DNA of 64,000 nucleotides from Topomyia yanbarensis. Lineage: Eukaryota; Arthropoda; Insecta; Diptera; Culicidae. A model generated the notes under the pieces. The model saw only the letters and a list, made by a program, of their open reading frames with translations. It made no database searches and was not told where the DNA came from. Position numbers and translations under genes: made by a program. Positions 46,001-57,276 of this stretch are shown here, piece after piece (position 1 is the stretch's first letter; every line of letters begins with the position of its first letter). The DNA lies in NCBI RefSeq assembly GCF_030247195.1, contig NC_080671.1, positions 107,495,845 through 107,559,844 of the forward strand, written 5' to 3'.

Positions 46001-46186
46001 CCAATTGCCCGAAAAAATGTTCTATTGACTGCAATGATCGAATTAGCACTATAGTAAGACATTATAGTTGAAATTTGTTTTTTTTTTCAAAACACCCGGA
46101 TAATCGAATCATTTTCCCCGGATAATCGAATCACGGATAATCGAATCCCCGGATAATCGAATCCCCGGATAATCGAGTCCGACCTG
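43035..46186. mobile_element. pogo/Tigger-like TIR element, 3.15 kb, TA-flanked
   Basis: The left end reads CAGGTCGGACTCGATTATCC and the right end is its reverse complement; TA lies at 43033-43034 and 46187-46188. The right subterminal region has five repeats of ggataatcga(a/g)tc with CCC spacers, and the left has two. Ends beginning CAG and containing CTCGATTATCCG, together with TA targets, suggest the pogo/Tigger group. No transposase is legible, so the copy is non-autonomous or decayed. It contains the foldback at 44917-45600, and an internal run near 43372-43435 (aactcgattaccc..gattcgattactcgaat) that looks like a diverged relative of its own ends. Confidence 0.7.
44917..45600. repeat. 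Foldback repeat with GTACCCGGGTAC ends
   Basis: The left arm (about 44920-45110) and right arm (about 45420-45595) are diverged reverse complements. Both carry a GGGTACCCGGGTA-type palindrome at the outer end, an aaccgattttga block, and a (a/t)ccacttttggattc-type block. A single arm also occurs at 11655-11840. The central part (45110-45420) holds further CCGGAA-rich imperfect palindromes. Confidence 0.75.
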
Positions 46187-46188
46187 TA

Positions 46189-47655
46189 CTGGCTTTTAAA
46201 ACTTGATTTCGAATAACACACGATTAAAGTGTTTAAACTAAATTTAATTAAATTTATTTTTCCGACACCAGGAGGGAGGCTTAGTTGGGGCGGTTTTAAA
46301 AATGTATTCCTTAAATGTTGAAAGAAATCGATTTTTTAACATAAGAAAACTCTTATGCCCCCTTAATGACCATAGTGCAAGTTAGGTGTTGTTGTAGCCG
46401 AACAATGATTTTGTTATTGTTCATTTATATGAGGATCTTGGTTATAGCCATCTTTCCGAAGTGTTTCAAAAAAGTACTAACGTACGTACCACTTTGAACA
46501 TTATGACTTAATGCAGGATTTATTATTTATTCTGTGAGTAAGAAAAAAAGGCTTTTATCAATCGAAGGCACAGTGGGGCCGGGCCGGTCAAAACCTCCAA
46601 AATTAATTATCGATTTTCACACCTTTTATATTTTCTTCTAAAAGTACATTACATAAAGCTGTATTCGCCAAATTTTTGAGTCAATCGATTGAAAAATATA
46701 AGTGCCACATTTTTTTGAACCGTAGAAGGTCTTGAAAATCTGCAAGAATTTGAGTGACAAAAAGTTTTTGTTCATTCTAATTCATCTCGCTTTAATAGGT
46801 ACTACAATGTTAATTTAACAACACATATAGGCGTTTCTAATAGAAAAACGTCTCAGGAATCCAACGGTATATTTCTATTTGAGAAATAATGAGTATTTAA
46901 AAAGTTACCAATAATCTCAGTGTAACTATGTTGTTTAACGCGGACTTATTTACATTCAGAGTATCATCTCTTTATCGGTAAAAGCGTGTTGAAGGATCTC
47001 ATCTAGTACTACTGACGTCGAATTTTATCTAGTTTTCAAAAATCATACTGTCATCTTGGGCCGTTTTGCGCCGAAGGTTGATATTTGGACATTTGTAAAA
47101 TTAGTTTTTTTTTGAGACGCATGGTATTTTTTCATTTCATGAAGTTTTGCATTATTATTCACCGGTGGATTTTTTTCTGAACGCTGCTTGTAAATTGAGG
47201 GTTTGGGGCGATTTCCTTGATACAAATATAAGTATGCCTTAACCGTCTTGCAACTATGACTCGGGTTTCAACATTTTCACATTTATCTGCAGTACAGAAA
47301 AATTCAAATAAATACATATCAATATCTTTCCATAAATCCTATCTCTTTGGTAGGTATTGGTCGTTAGCTTTACTGGTGACCGATGTAAGGTAAACACGTG
47401 AGTGTGGTAAGTGTTCTTTTAAGTTATTGGCCAGTAATGTAACATTTATTTTCAAGTGTAAACTCCTTATTGAATATATCACAATCAACAATCAAATTCA
47501 GTCTATTTTCAACCATCAAAGACAGCGGTCACGATACTCAGTGTGCTCCTGCTTCTGTCCGAGCCAGTGCAAAGCGAACGAAAAAACAGTTACTTGTGTG
47601 CATTGTTTGAAGAACAAAGGATACCGTTATTTATATCCTTGGGTGATTTTTCAAG
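46189..47655. other. Unassigned, then probable 5' region of the ORF1 unit
   Basis: Near 46569 cacagtggggccgggccgg resembles a CAGTGGGG-type repeat end; a weak counterpart (cttgggccgttttgc) lies near 47055. From about 47500 to 47655 the sequence may be the 5' UTR of the element whose ORF1 starts at 47656. No other gene could be supported. Confidence 0.3.
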
Positions 47656-48618
47656 ATGACTGAGTCTCATCAACAAAACGTGATTATTCGGCCTAGCACA
47701 GTGGCCATTGACTTCAGGTCTTTTCGCATAAGACCAAGTATTCGTGATGTGGAACATCTGCTGAAGGTTAAAATGCAGCTTCGGTTTTCTGAAGTCCTCC
47801 ATAAAGCTTGAACACGTCAGGCATGCGGTGCTGATAACCTTCAACAAATTCGCCCAGGCGAAAAGATTTATTTCGCAGAACAACTTGAAATACGTGCTTG
47901 TTTGTGACAACGTTGAAATCAAGATCCCTATATACATGGATAATGGAAATATTGAAGTTAAATTACATGATTTATCTCCACTTGCTTGCAAAGTGGCAAT
48001 TGAAAGATTCATGTCGTATTTCGGAGCAGTGGAAACTATTACGGAGAACACATGGAGAAACTACTTCCCAGGTATTTCAAATGGTGTCTTTGAGGTGAGA
48101 ATGCGGGTTCACCAACCCATTCCCTCCTACCTTACCCTGCAATACAAAACAGAAGGACACAGCGAACTCTTTGTACATATCAAGGACAAACGAATACGTG
48201 CCAATTCTGTGAACAAACGGCACACTACGGACAACCCTGCCCCGAAACTGCTGAGGAAAGCTCAGCTGCAGAAAAAAATGCCAAAACCCAAGCTCCAATA
48301 TCTTTACCTGAACCACAAACGGTTGCCATATTTGTGGCTGCAGTTATGGCAATAATGACAAAGACTGCAAAAGCTGCGTCAAGTACTTCAAACTTAACAA
48401 CTAATACCACCAGTGAAGAAGCTACCACCAAGGATGAAGTGTTCACATTCGTAACCCGCAAGGGCAAGAAGCCAGGAAGAACATCTGATCGCGAGTATCA
48501 AGCCAGTAATCAAGATGCTGATACGGGCGTAAACAACAACGAGAGAGCCATGGATAACCCCGAAATTGGAGAGAAGGAACATCTTCCCGACACGAAAAAA
48601 GATCTCCGCTCGCAATAG
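47656..48618 (+). pseudogene. Non-LTR retrotransposon ORF1 (gag-like, CCHC), two frameshifts
   Basis: An ATG at 47656 opens MTESHQQNVIIRPSTVAIDF. The frame shifts near 47805 (after SEVLH) and again near 48158, then runs to the stop at 48618; undisturbed it would be about 320 residues. The middle has KIPIYMDNGNIEVKLHDLSP and ETITENTWRNYFPGI, as in the minus-strand copy at 22380-22990. In the last frame CQFCEQTAHYGQPC is a complete CX2CX4HX4C knuckle, followed by an Ala/Thr/Lys-rich tail. Such proteins package element RNA. No ORF2 follows; an AATAAA at 48642 and A+T-rich DNA come next, so this may be an ORF1-only unit or a copy cut off at its 3' side. Confidence 0.75.
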
Positions 48619-51228
48619 CAAGTTGCACGCACGGGATCTTACAGGTTCAAAATAAATGTATTGTGATTTTTATTTTTTACATATTGTAAATATATAAAAG
48701 ACCCATGGCTCCTCTAAGCTAACTGTATAACACATAATTTAATCAAAATCGAGTTCAGCGCACCAAAATTAGATGATATTTTTAGACATTTTAAACTACT
48801 TTTGAGGTTTTGTCCAGCTTTTGTATGGAGTGGTTCCTCTGTGAAACGGTAAGTTTAAGGCCAACGAATATTCTTTCAAACGAAATCATTTTCACTATAA
48901 TCAGAACTTTAACTGAAAAGATATATTCATTTGAATAAAAACCACTGTTATTCAAATGAATATACCTTTTTTTTGGAATTCATCTATTTCACCTTCGAAG
49001 TTCTGCAAAAAATCAAACTATTGACTAAAGTAATAGCAAGATTTGATAATTTGAGAAAATTCTCTCTGTTTACAAATATTACAAATGCGCTGTTCTTCGA
49101 ATCACAAAGTTAGTAAATTATTAACCGTTACTGTGTCTGCCCTGGTCGTTTTTATCTCGTCCTTCGTAACATTTTTGACCGAGGATAGAGCTCGGGCAGC
49201 AGGCAGATGGACTAGCCACGCAGGAAGTGAAGTTTTTCACACATGGAGCGAGAGATTTCTGAAAAGTTATTTTCTTCTTCCATTCCACTGAGATAGGCAC
49301 CAGGCTGCCTAGAAGGAAGGGTTGGCGTGACCTTTCTGCATAATGGATTAAGAGGATTCTTTGGGCTTTGGACGTGGATGGATGATGTGGAGCTGAGAAT
49401 TTGAAAAGCGCACGATTGAGTGTATGAATGAGATATTTTGGCACCGTAGTTAATTACATTTGAAGGATAGAATTCAGTCAAAGTGAATGAAACCGAAAAT
49501 AGATCGAAATGATTGAGATGATTAGTATTGGTAGGGATCTACCGCATCGAGCTTGTGGAGGTATAACTTTATTTTTCGATAGTCGATTTTTCATGTACAG
49601 GACGTCATAATATCCCTGTTGCAACAGACAATATTAACATGTACAATGGATGATCACGTTTTCTCAACCTAGATTGAGAAGTTTCCACCGATTGAATCTC
49701 ATTTGCCCGATTACTTTCGTTTCGCCTTTTTAATATGCTGCTTGCTGCCTTTTAAAATGGAGAAGCTTGCAGCGAAATTTTGCATGACTGGAAACGGAAG
49801 CAGCAGTACGTACGAAGCGGGAAGTCCAAAGAAGCAATCGTAAATATCCATACATCTCAAAAAATGCATGCATCATTCAGTGGAAAATACATCTGCACAT
49901 GTTACCCACAGCGTGGCGCGGTGCCTGGTTGTTTTGCTCTCCAGCCTCCGAAGGTGCAGAATATGCGCTATTGCTGCGGAATGTGCATTGAAATGGTGCC
50001 CGGTGCAGGCATGTGAATAACTACGGATCACGAAGGGAGCATTCAGTGCTTACCGATGTTAGAACAAGTTGTAAAACTCTGTGGGTTGTAGTGTAATGAA
50101 AGGATACGGTACAAAGGCGACTTGTGTGTGTGCTTAGAAATAATGATTTTAACGAAGTTGAGCAAAACATAATTCTGAACCGCCTTTGTTTAGATTGACC
50201 CAGATACATTATACCTTGTGCTCATGATATCAAAAGCTTTCTGTAGGGAATCCCTAGTTGAATGCACAAAACCTCAATAGTCAAGCAGCATATTCGAAGT
50301 GACAGCTCTAGCACCAATATCATCACTTTGTGATACAAGGTCGTAATCGAGCCAAATTCCAAACCGCATCCCATATTGTCACAACAACTACCGGTTCTGC
50401 AACTTAACAATGACTGATGTCCAATGATTATCTCAACTCGCGGAAATGACATGCATGATTGGATAAAAAAAATTCTACTGTTGGTGAATCGACAGCCAGG
50501 ATGCTCGATGAAAGCAGAGCACTTATTTTTGTTTCTGAGCACATGCTTCACATTTTAAAACGAGGAACAGGTGTAGTGTTGCAGTCCACACAGGCGTATT
50601 TCCGACGTTTTGACATTTTGGGGTTCAAAAAATCCCAATGTTTCTTTCAAGACTCGGTATCAAAAACACAACTGACACGAAATATGGCATGTGAAGAAAA
50701 CCCACAATCAGGAAAATCTATGCCCAAAACGATTAAATAAATCTGCGATTTTTCAAAAAAAAAATCTGTGAATGTGTTAGCCCTATCTACAAAATATAAA
50801 GACTCCACATAGTGAAAACATTTCAACAGGGTTAATGCGAGCACCCATCATTTACCATGCCGAATGGCAGCATTGAATAGCCATACATTTATGATTATGG
50901 TTATTACCGACTATTACCTATCAGGACAGTAATTTAACCCCAGTCGTAAAGCTATTTACAAATTTGGCGATAATCCAGGACGGGAGCTCGACACCGATTC
51001 ATGCGAATTTGGATAATATATTTTGGACATATGAGCTCTGAGTATGGATATGAATATTATGTAATATGACCAGTGGTGCGAAATCTCAACTTTTGTTGTC
51101 TATTGCTGTGTACATTTACCGAAATCAACATTCAGTTTTAATCTTTGAACTGGAGTCGACTGTTTCCAATTTTTAGGTTAGGTGTATGGCTTTGCAGTCT
51201 AATTTTTAAACAAAAACAAACTATTTTG
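48619..51228. other. Unassigned sequence
   Basis: Apart from the hairpin at 48922-48964, nothing is recognisable. Overlapping ORFs at 49121-49481 (-), 49780-50016 (+, several Cys) and 50222-50740 show no identifiable domain. Confidence 0.3.
48922..48964. repeat. Perfect 17-bp hairpin, 9-nt loop
   Basis: Bases 48922-48938 (TATATTCATTTGAATAA) and 48948-48964 are exact reverse complements. The stem continues imperfectly outward (aaaag / cctttt). Confidence 0.8.
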
Positions 51229-52003
51229 TCTTCATCCGACGTTTCGGTTCGTTTGGGACCTTTTTCAAGGATTCTAAAAGTTTATTGATGTGAAAATTAC
51301 TGTATAACATTGTGGTATAAATTTTACCGATAATTGTTGTTTTGTTGTCAGATCTGTTGTTGTACAACAATGGATTGTCATATGGTTTTTCAGCTGTTCA
51401 AATAAAAGATAATCACCATATAATTCTTATGTCCGCCAGCACGAATTCTCTCCGTGTACTTACGATCATCTGTTCCGATCGTGTAAGGTCTTATCGGGTT
51501 CGAAGCGCTCGTCTTTTTCCTCTGAATTCGGTTCAGTCAATTTCTTTAGACTAACTGCTAACTTTTGCAAATGTCAATTGTTTTTGAGTGTGTTGTGTTT
51601 TGCTACATGATGGTGTATGTGTGATGATACCTTAGGTTATTTCTCTCAATCCCTCTCTCTCTCGGCAGCAAAACTAGTGTTTGTGTGTCTGGTTTGTTTT
51701 GGTTCTCTCTTCGTCTTTCTCGTGTGTATCGTGTGCAGTATACCACCATATGCTGTATGTAAATTGCCCGTGTCTGTCCTCTTGTTGACTGCATCATGGG
51801 TGTTTTTTATATGGCAACTTTCAATTACAGGCAAATTTGCTGTTTTGAATGTGCGATCGATTGTTGTACGACAACAGATCTGACAACAAAACAACAATTA
51901 TCGGTAAAATTTATACCACAATGTTATACAGTAATTTTCACATCCATAATCTTTTAGAATCCTTGAAAAAGGTCCCAAACGAACCGAAACGTCGGATGAT
52001 GAC
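51229..52003. mobile_element. Inverted-repeat element with ~143-bp arms
   Basis: The left arm (51229-51371) and right arm (51861-52003) are near-identical reverse complements, with shared blocks ccgacgtttcggttcg, gggacctttttcaagg, aaaattactgtataac and ttaccgataattgttg. The spacer (51372-51860) carries a hydrophobic 88-codon ORF that extends into the right arm; I do not recognise it and do not call it a gene. No convincing target duplication was found. Confidence 0.7.
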
Positions 52004-53572
52004 ATTATTTATTAGAACAACTTTATGCAAAAAAAATCAGCATCTCTGAAACTTCGGAATGTGAAAGAACGGACTTACCCCTTTCATTAGAAACTAAGAT
52101 CAAAATGACCCGTCGGGGGGTTCAGAGCAACTTTTTTTTTTGAAGTTTTTTCGTAACAATATTGGTTTTACTAGTCGAGCTAGTTCATATTTCTGTCCCT
52201 AGATGGTGCTTTAGACATTCTAAAAACACTAAATGTGAGAATTTGATAGAAAATTTAATTGTCTACAAGTTTGCTGACAACTAAAAATTGATCTGAAACC
52301 ACCCGGAAAAGTTTTTTAAGATTTTAACGAAGTTATATCTAAGATAGTTTCAAACGAGGCCTTGTGGGTTGGAAATATATTTTTTCGCACTTATTTCACT
52401 ACCAAAAGAGTAATTGGCTTTAGTGACATGAAAATATTTGAACGCAAACCACAGAAGTAACTGTCCAAATTAGTGGTTAGCATGAAACGATTTATTCAAA
52501 TTTTCTCCGCAAAGTATATTGTGGCAGTTGGATTTTACGGCCATTTCCTATCAATTATGCGAGAAATCGTTACTAAATTGATCTTAGATTATGCGAAATG
52601 TATTACTTTTGAAAACAAAATATGATTTGAGTACAAAAAAAACCTAATATACATACAAATCCACGAATATATCCCAAAAAACATTATCTTGATCCAAAAA
52701 CTCAAAGTTTTTTGTTCACTATTTGTCACATTGAGTTAATTTTGAAAAAGATAATCAGCGTTTTTAACCAAGCATTGCAATGAAATTCGCGAAATATTTC
52801 GGTGGTGTTAAAAGATTCATTGAGTTTGTTCAAAAATAAAGGTTGAAGTTCAGGACAAGTAAATTTTATACGAAGATGCTAACAAAGTAGAAGGTTCATG
52901 CAAGAATAGTTATCAGTCATCCCCGAGAATAATAGAAAAAATGAAAAAGAAGCATACATCATTGAAAAACCTGTTTCTGCGTCACCATCTTGCAAAAGAA
53001 TATTAATATCATATTAGTTTGGTCAACACTTATCTAAGACTTCTCATCCCAAAAATATGAATGGTGCCCTATATCAGGTGGAATCTGGAATTATAGTTTT
53101 CAGCTAAAAGATAAGACTTTTCAAGCTCTCAAATTCCGCTGAATGCACTGTTCAACGAAACACAACTATTTGACAAATAAAAAAATGCATGTGAATTGAC
53201 TTACAAACCACTAGTGTTTCTGTGAAACTAACTTTGACTTAGACTTCGTTAAAATATTAAACAATTTTTCCGGATAATTTCAAATCGGTTTGTAGTTGTT
53301 AACAAAGTTGTAGACAATTAAAATATCTATCAGATTCTCACTTTTAGCGTTGTTCGAATGTCTAAAGCACCATCTAGGGACAGAAATATGAACTAGTTCT
53401 ATTGTAAAATCTATGTTTTCACTAAAAAAAAACTTAAAAAAAAGTTGCTCTAGACCCCCCGACGTATTATTTTGATATTAGTTTCAAATGAAAGGGGAAA
53501 GCCCATTCTTTCATATCCTGAAGTTTCAGAGATGCTGAATTTTTTTGCATAAAGTTGTTAAAAAAGACACCG
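52001..53572. mobile_element. Inverted-repeat element with ~345-bp arms
   Basis: The left arm (about 52001-52345) begins gacattatttattagaac..caactttatgcaaaaaaa. Its reverse complement ends the right arm (about 53225-53572). Shared blocks include cagcatctctgaaactt, tagatggtgctttagacatt and agttgctctagacccccc (or near forms). About 880 bp of A+T-rich DNA separates the arms, with no coding sequence. Its left end abuts the element at 51229-52003, so one may have used the other as target. Confidence 0.7.
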
Positions 53573-54599
53573 TGAGGCTGACTGAAGCTTCGCGCATAAT
53601 CGAATGCCATTGTTTACATGTGGACAAATTGAAGGTAGAAATCGGTAACGTTTACATTTTAGAGTGAAACTGAACTGCGTTTTCAGAGTCATCATTAATA
53701 CAAAATTAAGTTGTCGACGGAAGTTGCATTTGAACTGAAAAGAACTGAATGAATGCGAGCATGGATTGAATTTAGTTCCTCTTTCAAACTTACCCGGGGA
53801 TGTCAAATTTTCTAAGCATTGAGCACACTCATGCTTTCGCATCGTTTTCTTGTTAGAAAGTGAAACGTGGTGAAAATACAAATTATACGGTGATATAATA
53901 CGGTAATAGGTAATTTCACAGTTAAACCAGTAAACCTAATAGATTTTTCACTCTTGAAGCAATGACCCCACGGATGGAGGTCTACCTTCCCCCATTGTGC
54001 TAGAAACAAAAATATCGACATAAGATACTGGAAAAAATTAAACCTTGGTCACAATGCGACATCAGTAAACGGATAGTTCGGCAGTAATCTTCGTTAGAGT
54101 GAACTACTAGGTACAATATGCGTGAATATGCGCGAATATTTGCATCTGAAAATGATAGTTTGTGTAGTTAATAAACTTCCCTGGAAATTTCAGCATATTT
54201 GGTACACTGGAAGTGGTTCCGTAAACGGCTCAAAGTTTGTAGGGGGATAGATAAAAATAGATCAGATTTATGGAGAAAACCTCAGTTTCACATTTCAAAC
54301 TGTAGGTGGCGCTGTCGTTAATTGCCTTTTATGATAAAAATAAGGATCTTCTTAAAAGGATAAATCTTGCGTGACCCTATTTAGCAAGTAAAAACCCAGG
54401 ACAGTCCAATCACCCGATCACCTCTTAATCGATTGTGTCTTCTCCCCAGGTTTTCGGCAGTCAAAAAGTTCTAGGTTCTGGTAGGCAGAGCTTCGGCAGT
54501 AAAACAGTTCTGAGATCTGGCATTCATATTATATTTCCTGATTATACATCATATTAACATGATTTAATCTGTTCTACAATATTCCGGCACGTCACTGGT
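53573..54599. other. Unassigned sequence
   Basis: Minus ORFs at 53558-53881 and 53812-54021 run into or beside the hairpin arm and lack domains. A small direct duplication (ttcggcagt..aa.agttct, near 54452 and 54490) is visible. Confidence 0.3.
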
Positions 54600-55085
54600 C
54601 AGATGCTGCTTGTCTTCAACCTCTCAGGTGCCCGATACTCGCCAGTTTCTGCTCCACTTGGTCCAGCCACCGGGAACGCTGCGCTCTTCTCCGTCTTGTA
54701 CCCGCCGGGTTGGAGGTGATAACCAACTTGGTGGGGTTGTTGTCCGGCATCCTCACAACATGCCCCGCCCACCGTACCCTTCCAGCTTGAGCTACTTTCC
54801 GGATACTTGGCTCACCATAGAGTCGCGCAAGTTCGTTGTTCATCCTTCTCCTCCACACCACCATCCTACTGCACACCACCGAAGATCGTTCTCAGCACCC
54901 TTCTTTCGAAGACTTCGAGTGCTTGCAGATCCTCCTCGAGCATTGTCCACGTTTCGTGCGCATTTCGTGCGGTGGTGAAGCTTCCTGGATCTCTTGTGGA
55001 GCCCATAGTAAGCACGACTTCCACAGAGATAATACGCCTTCTGATCTCCCGGCTGGTGTTATTGTCCGCAGTCACCACGCCGCTA
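54600..55085 (-). pseudogene. RTE-like retrotransposon 3' fragment
   Basis: On the minus strand an internal piece (TMLEEDLQALEVFERRVLRT near 54950) leads, after a frameshift near 54870, into RRRMNNELARLYGEPSI and AGRVRWAGHVVRMPDNNP, ending near 54616. This C-terminal arrangement (FERR.LRTI..., then RRMN.EL..LY.E..I......R.RW.GHV.RM) is typical of RTE-type RT proteins in arthropods. The RT core and the endonuclease are missing, and an internal deletion removes sequence near 55010. It lies head to tail with the 5' region of the I-group element that begins at about 55090. Confidence 0.7.
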
Positions 55086-55089
55086 AGTA

Positions 55090-55198
55090 TTTTTTTCTTT
55101 CTTTCATTTCCCTTTCCCCGATCGGTCTCTTCTTTTTCCCTTTCCCCTGAATACAAGTTTCATCTCTCGTTTACACCACGTGCTATCCTCGTGCCTAA
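55090..55198 (+). promoter_or_regulatory. Probable 5' UTR / internal promoter region of the I-group element
   Basis: A pyrimidine-rich stretch (tttctttctttcatttcc, gatcggtctcttctttttcc) lies between the end of the RTE fragment and the ORF1 start codon at 55199. Non-LTR elements carry their promoter inside the 5' UTR; that this stretch contains it is inferred from position alone. Confidence 0.35.
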
Positions 55199-55413
55199 AT
55201 GGCCGAGGGCGAAGGAACATTGGATGGGAATGATATTCCCATGGATTTACCGGATAAACCCGAAATTACTCCCTCCCTTGATTCCCCCAGTCCTCCCCGT
55301 ATTAAAACATACCCAGCCAGTTCAAATGGCCCCTGGGTGGTGTATTTCCGGCCCAACACGAAATCGCCTAATATTCTAGAGATCTCAGGAGAGCTGACTG
55401 CTAACTACCCATC

Positions 55414-57276
55414 AAGTAGATTGCATCTATACCGATGTGAATCGGTAGAGTGCTGAAAGCGGCATCTGACTTTGGAATTCACGGCCCACTGTTCAATTGG
55501 ATGACATCGCACTTGATGAGTAGAATTCAATTTGTCAAAGTACATAACATTGCATCCAAAACGTTTACTGTTGACTCTGGCGTGCCACAGGGGAGTCATT
55601 TGGGCCCACTTATATTTGTAATGGTTATGAACAGATTGCCACAACTCATGACGAACGCCATTATTTTAATCTACGCAGACGACGTAAAAATTTTCTACCC
55701 TATTAAACTACTGCGGATTGTCAAACCCTGCAACAAGATTTGGCTAATTTCGAACTTTTTGCGAAGAGAGCGGATTGAGCGTCAACCCTGGCAAGTGCTC
55801 AGTAATGACATTTTCTAGGAAAATCAGTCCTGTATTTTTTGTATACCAATACCTGAATACTACAATTCCTCGTGTTGATACCGTTAAGGACTTGGGTGCT
55901 GATACCTTTAAGGACTTCGATCGCTCGCTTTCTTTCAACGGACAAATCGATCAAGTTGTAGGGGCCGTACACAAATGACGTAGCTTTTTTCGGCGATTTT
56001 TGACCCCTCCCTCCCCCCTCGTAGCATTTGGTCACAAAATTCTAACCTCCCCCTTGTAAATACCGTAGCATTTACCTACCCCCTCCCCCTCGTCCCAGGC
56101 AACGCGCCCGGGTGATGAAAAAATTACATATGTTTTTCAGTAATTTTAGATACATGTCCTTTCAAAATGTTTGACGACTTTTATCAACATTTTCATTATA
56201 ACAGCAAATTGCGTGCAAAATAAGCCCATTTCATGACAAATATAGTGTTGATAGTTTTGTTTTGAATTTTATATGTTAAGGGGAGCATGAAGACAAGTTC
56301 TCTCAGTTCACAATCGTGCAGCTGCCAATGATTCTAAGAACCATACGTTGATCTAAATTACTAAATTTTGTTTGGTTGAATCCGAAGTGAAAATTTAATT
56401 CAGCTTCGAAACTAAGTCTACTAGCTAGCAACATTAGCTAACTAATGTAGCAAGTTAAATCCGCATACAAAATCTTTTCGTATTTTTGCGAACTTGTAAT
56501 TTCGCGAATCGAAAAAGTTACCTCATGAATAACCACATCAAAAGTAACTTGTTTGAATTTAAATTCATTTCTCTTGGGAATGGAGGATCATTAAATTGTT
56601 TTCTCTAAACAATGGGTTTTTAACTTAATGCTACGTCGCACAACTTTTGACCCTACCGTCCCCCTCGTCACATTTCGTCACAAATTTGGTATACCCTCCC
56701 TACCCCCCAAAATGCTACTTATGCATGGTCCCTGTAAAGGAATACCTGCAACTGTTCGCTTTAGTCAGGCGCTTCGGGCGTGAACTGGACGATCCTCACG
56801 CTATTCTGTCTATATATATTGGACTAGTAAGGTCGAAACTTGACTTCGCAAGCTTATTCTGGCGCCCGCTCTATGTAACACAGATCAACAGGCTCGAACA
56901 AATTCAGAAAAAAATTGTACGTTTCACCCTTAGACACTTGGGTTGGAACAACGATGAGCTGCCTCCTTACCAGCAACTGTGCGGACTAGTCGATCTGGAC
57001 ACTGTTCATTCTAGACATACGATAGCGGATGTGACCTTTTTCTCAAATGTATTGGCTGGACGCACCAAAAGTCAACGGCTGCGTGACAATCTAACCTTCA
57101 ACGATAGTCCTACGGTACTACGACGTTGTCGGATCTTCGAGCCACCTAACCGATCGCGAAACTACACGCAGCACGAACCATGCACTAGGTTCATGACCGA
57201 GTTCAACCGTCTGGCAGATGTGATCTCGCTCAACACTACTCCGAGTGTGATGAGGACAACTACTTTAAAGCTGTGA
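55414..57276 (+). pseudogene. Jockey/CR1-like reverse transcriptase, C-terminal half
   Basis: The frame starts with a broken motif A (VDCIYTDV). It continues with SDFGIHGPLFNWM, the motif B SGVPQGSHLGPL and motif C IYADDVKIF (intact YADD, near 55672). A frameshift near 55780 leads to LSVNPGKCSVMTFSRK. The MITE at 55961-56732 interrupts the sequence after DQVV; beyond it RRFGRELDDPHAI, LRHLGWNNDELPPYQQLCGL and the C-terminus to 57276 follow. No RNase H is present, as in Jockey and CR1. The truncation, frameshift and insertion rule out function. Confidence 0.8.
55961..56732. mobile_element. 772-bp MITE with GGGGCCGTACACAAAT-type ends and TGTA duplication
   Basis: The left end is GGGGCCGTACACAAATGACG; the right end, reverse complemented, is GGGACCATGCATAAGTAGC. 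TGTA flanks both ends (55957-55960 and 56733-56736). Removing the element and one TGTA restores phase across the RT frame (…DQVV / KEYLQ…). Subterminal regions are rich in C-tracts (ccctccctcccccctcgta near both ends) and contain cgtcacaaat-like strings. No coding sequence. The superfamily was not identified; a 4-bp duplication excludes Tc1/mariner and hAT. Confidence 0.8.

Noticed and set aside
49780..50016. Cys-containing 78-codon ORF as a secreted peptide
   Set aside because: No signal peptide and no recognisable cysteine spacing; too little to support a gene.
51617..51883. Hydrophobic 88-codon ORF as a membrane protein
   Set aside because: It lies in the spacer and arm of an inverted-repeat element; hydrophobicity follows from T-rich composition.
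54610..55379. Plus-strand ORFs of 122 and 190 codons
   Set aside because: They are antisense to the RTE-like fragment and continue into the 5' UTR of the I-group element.
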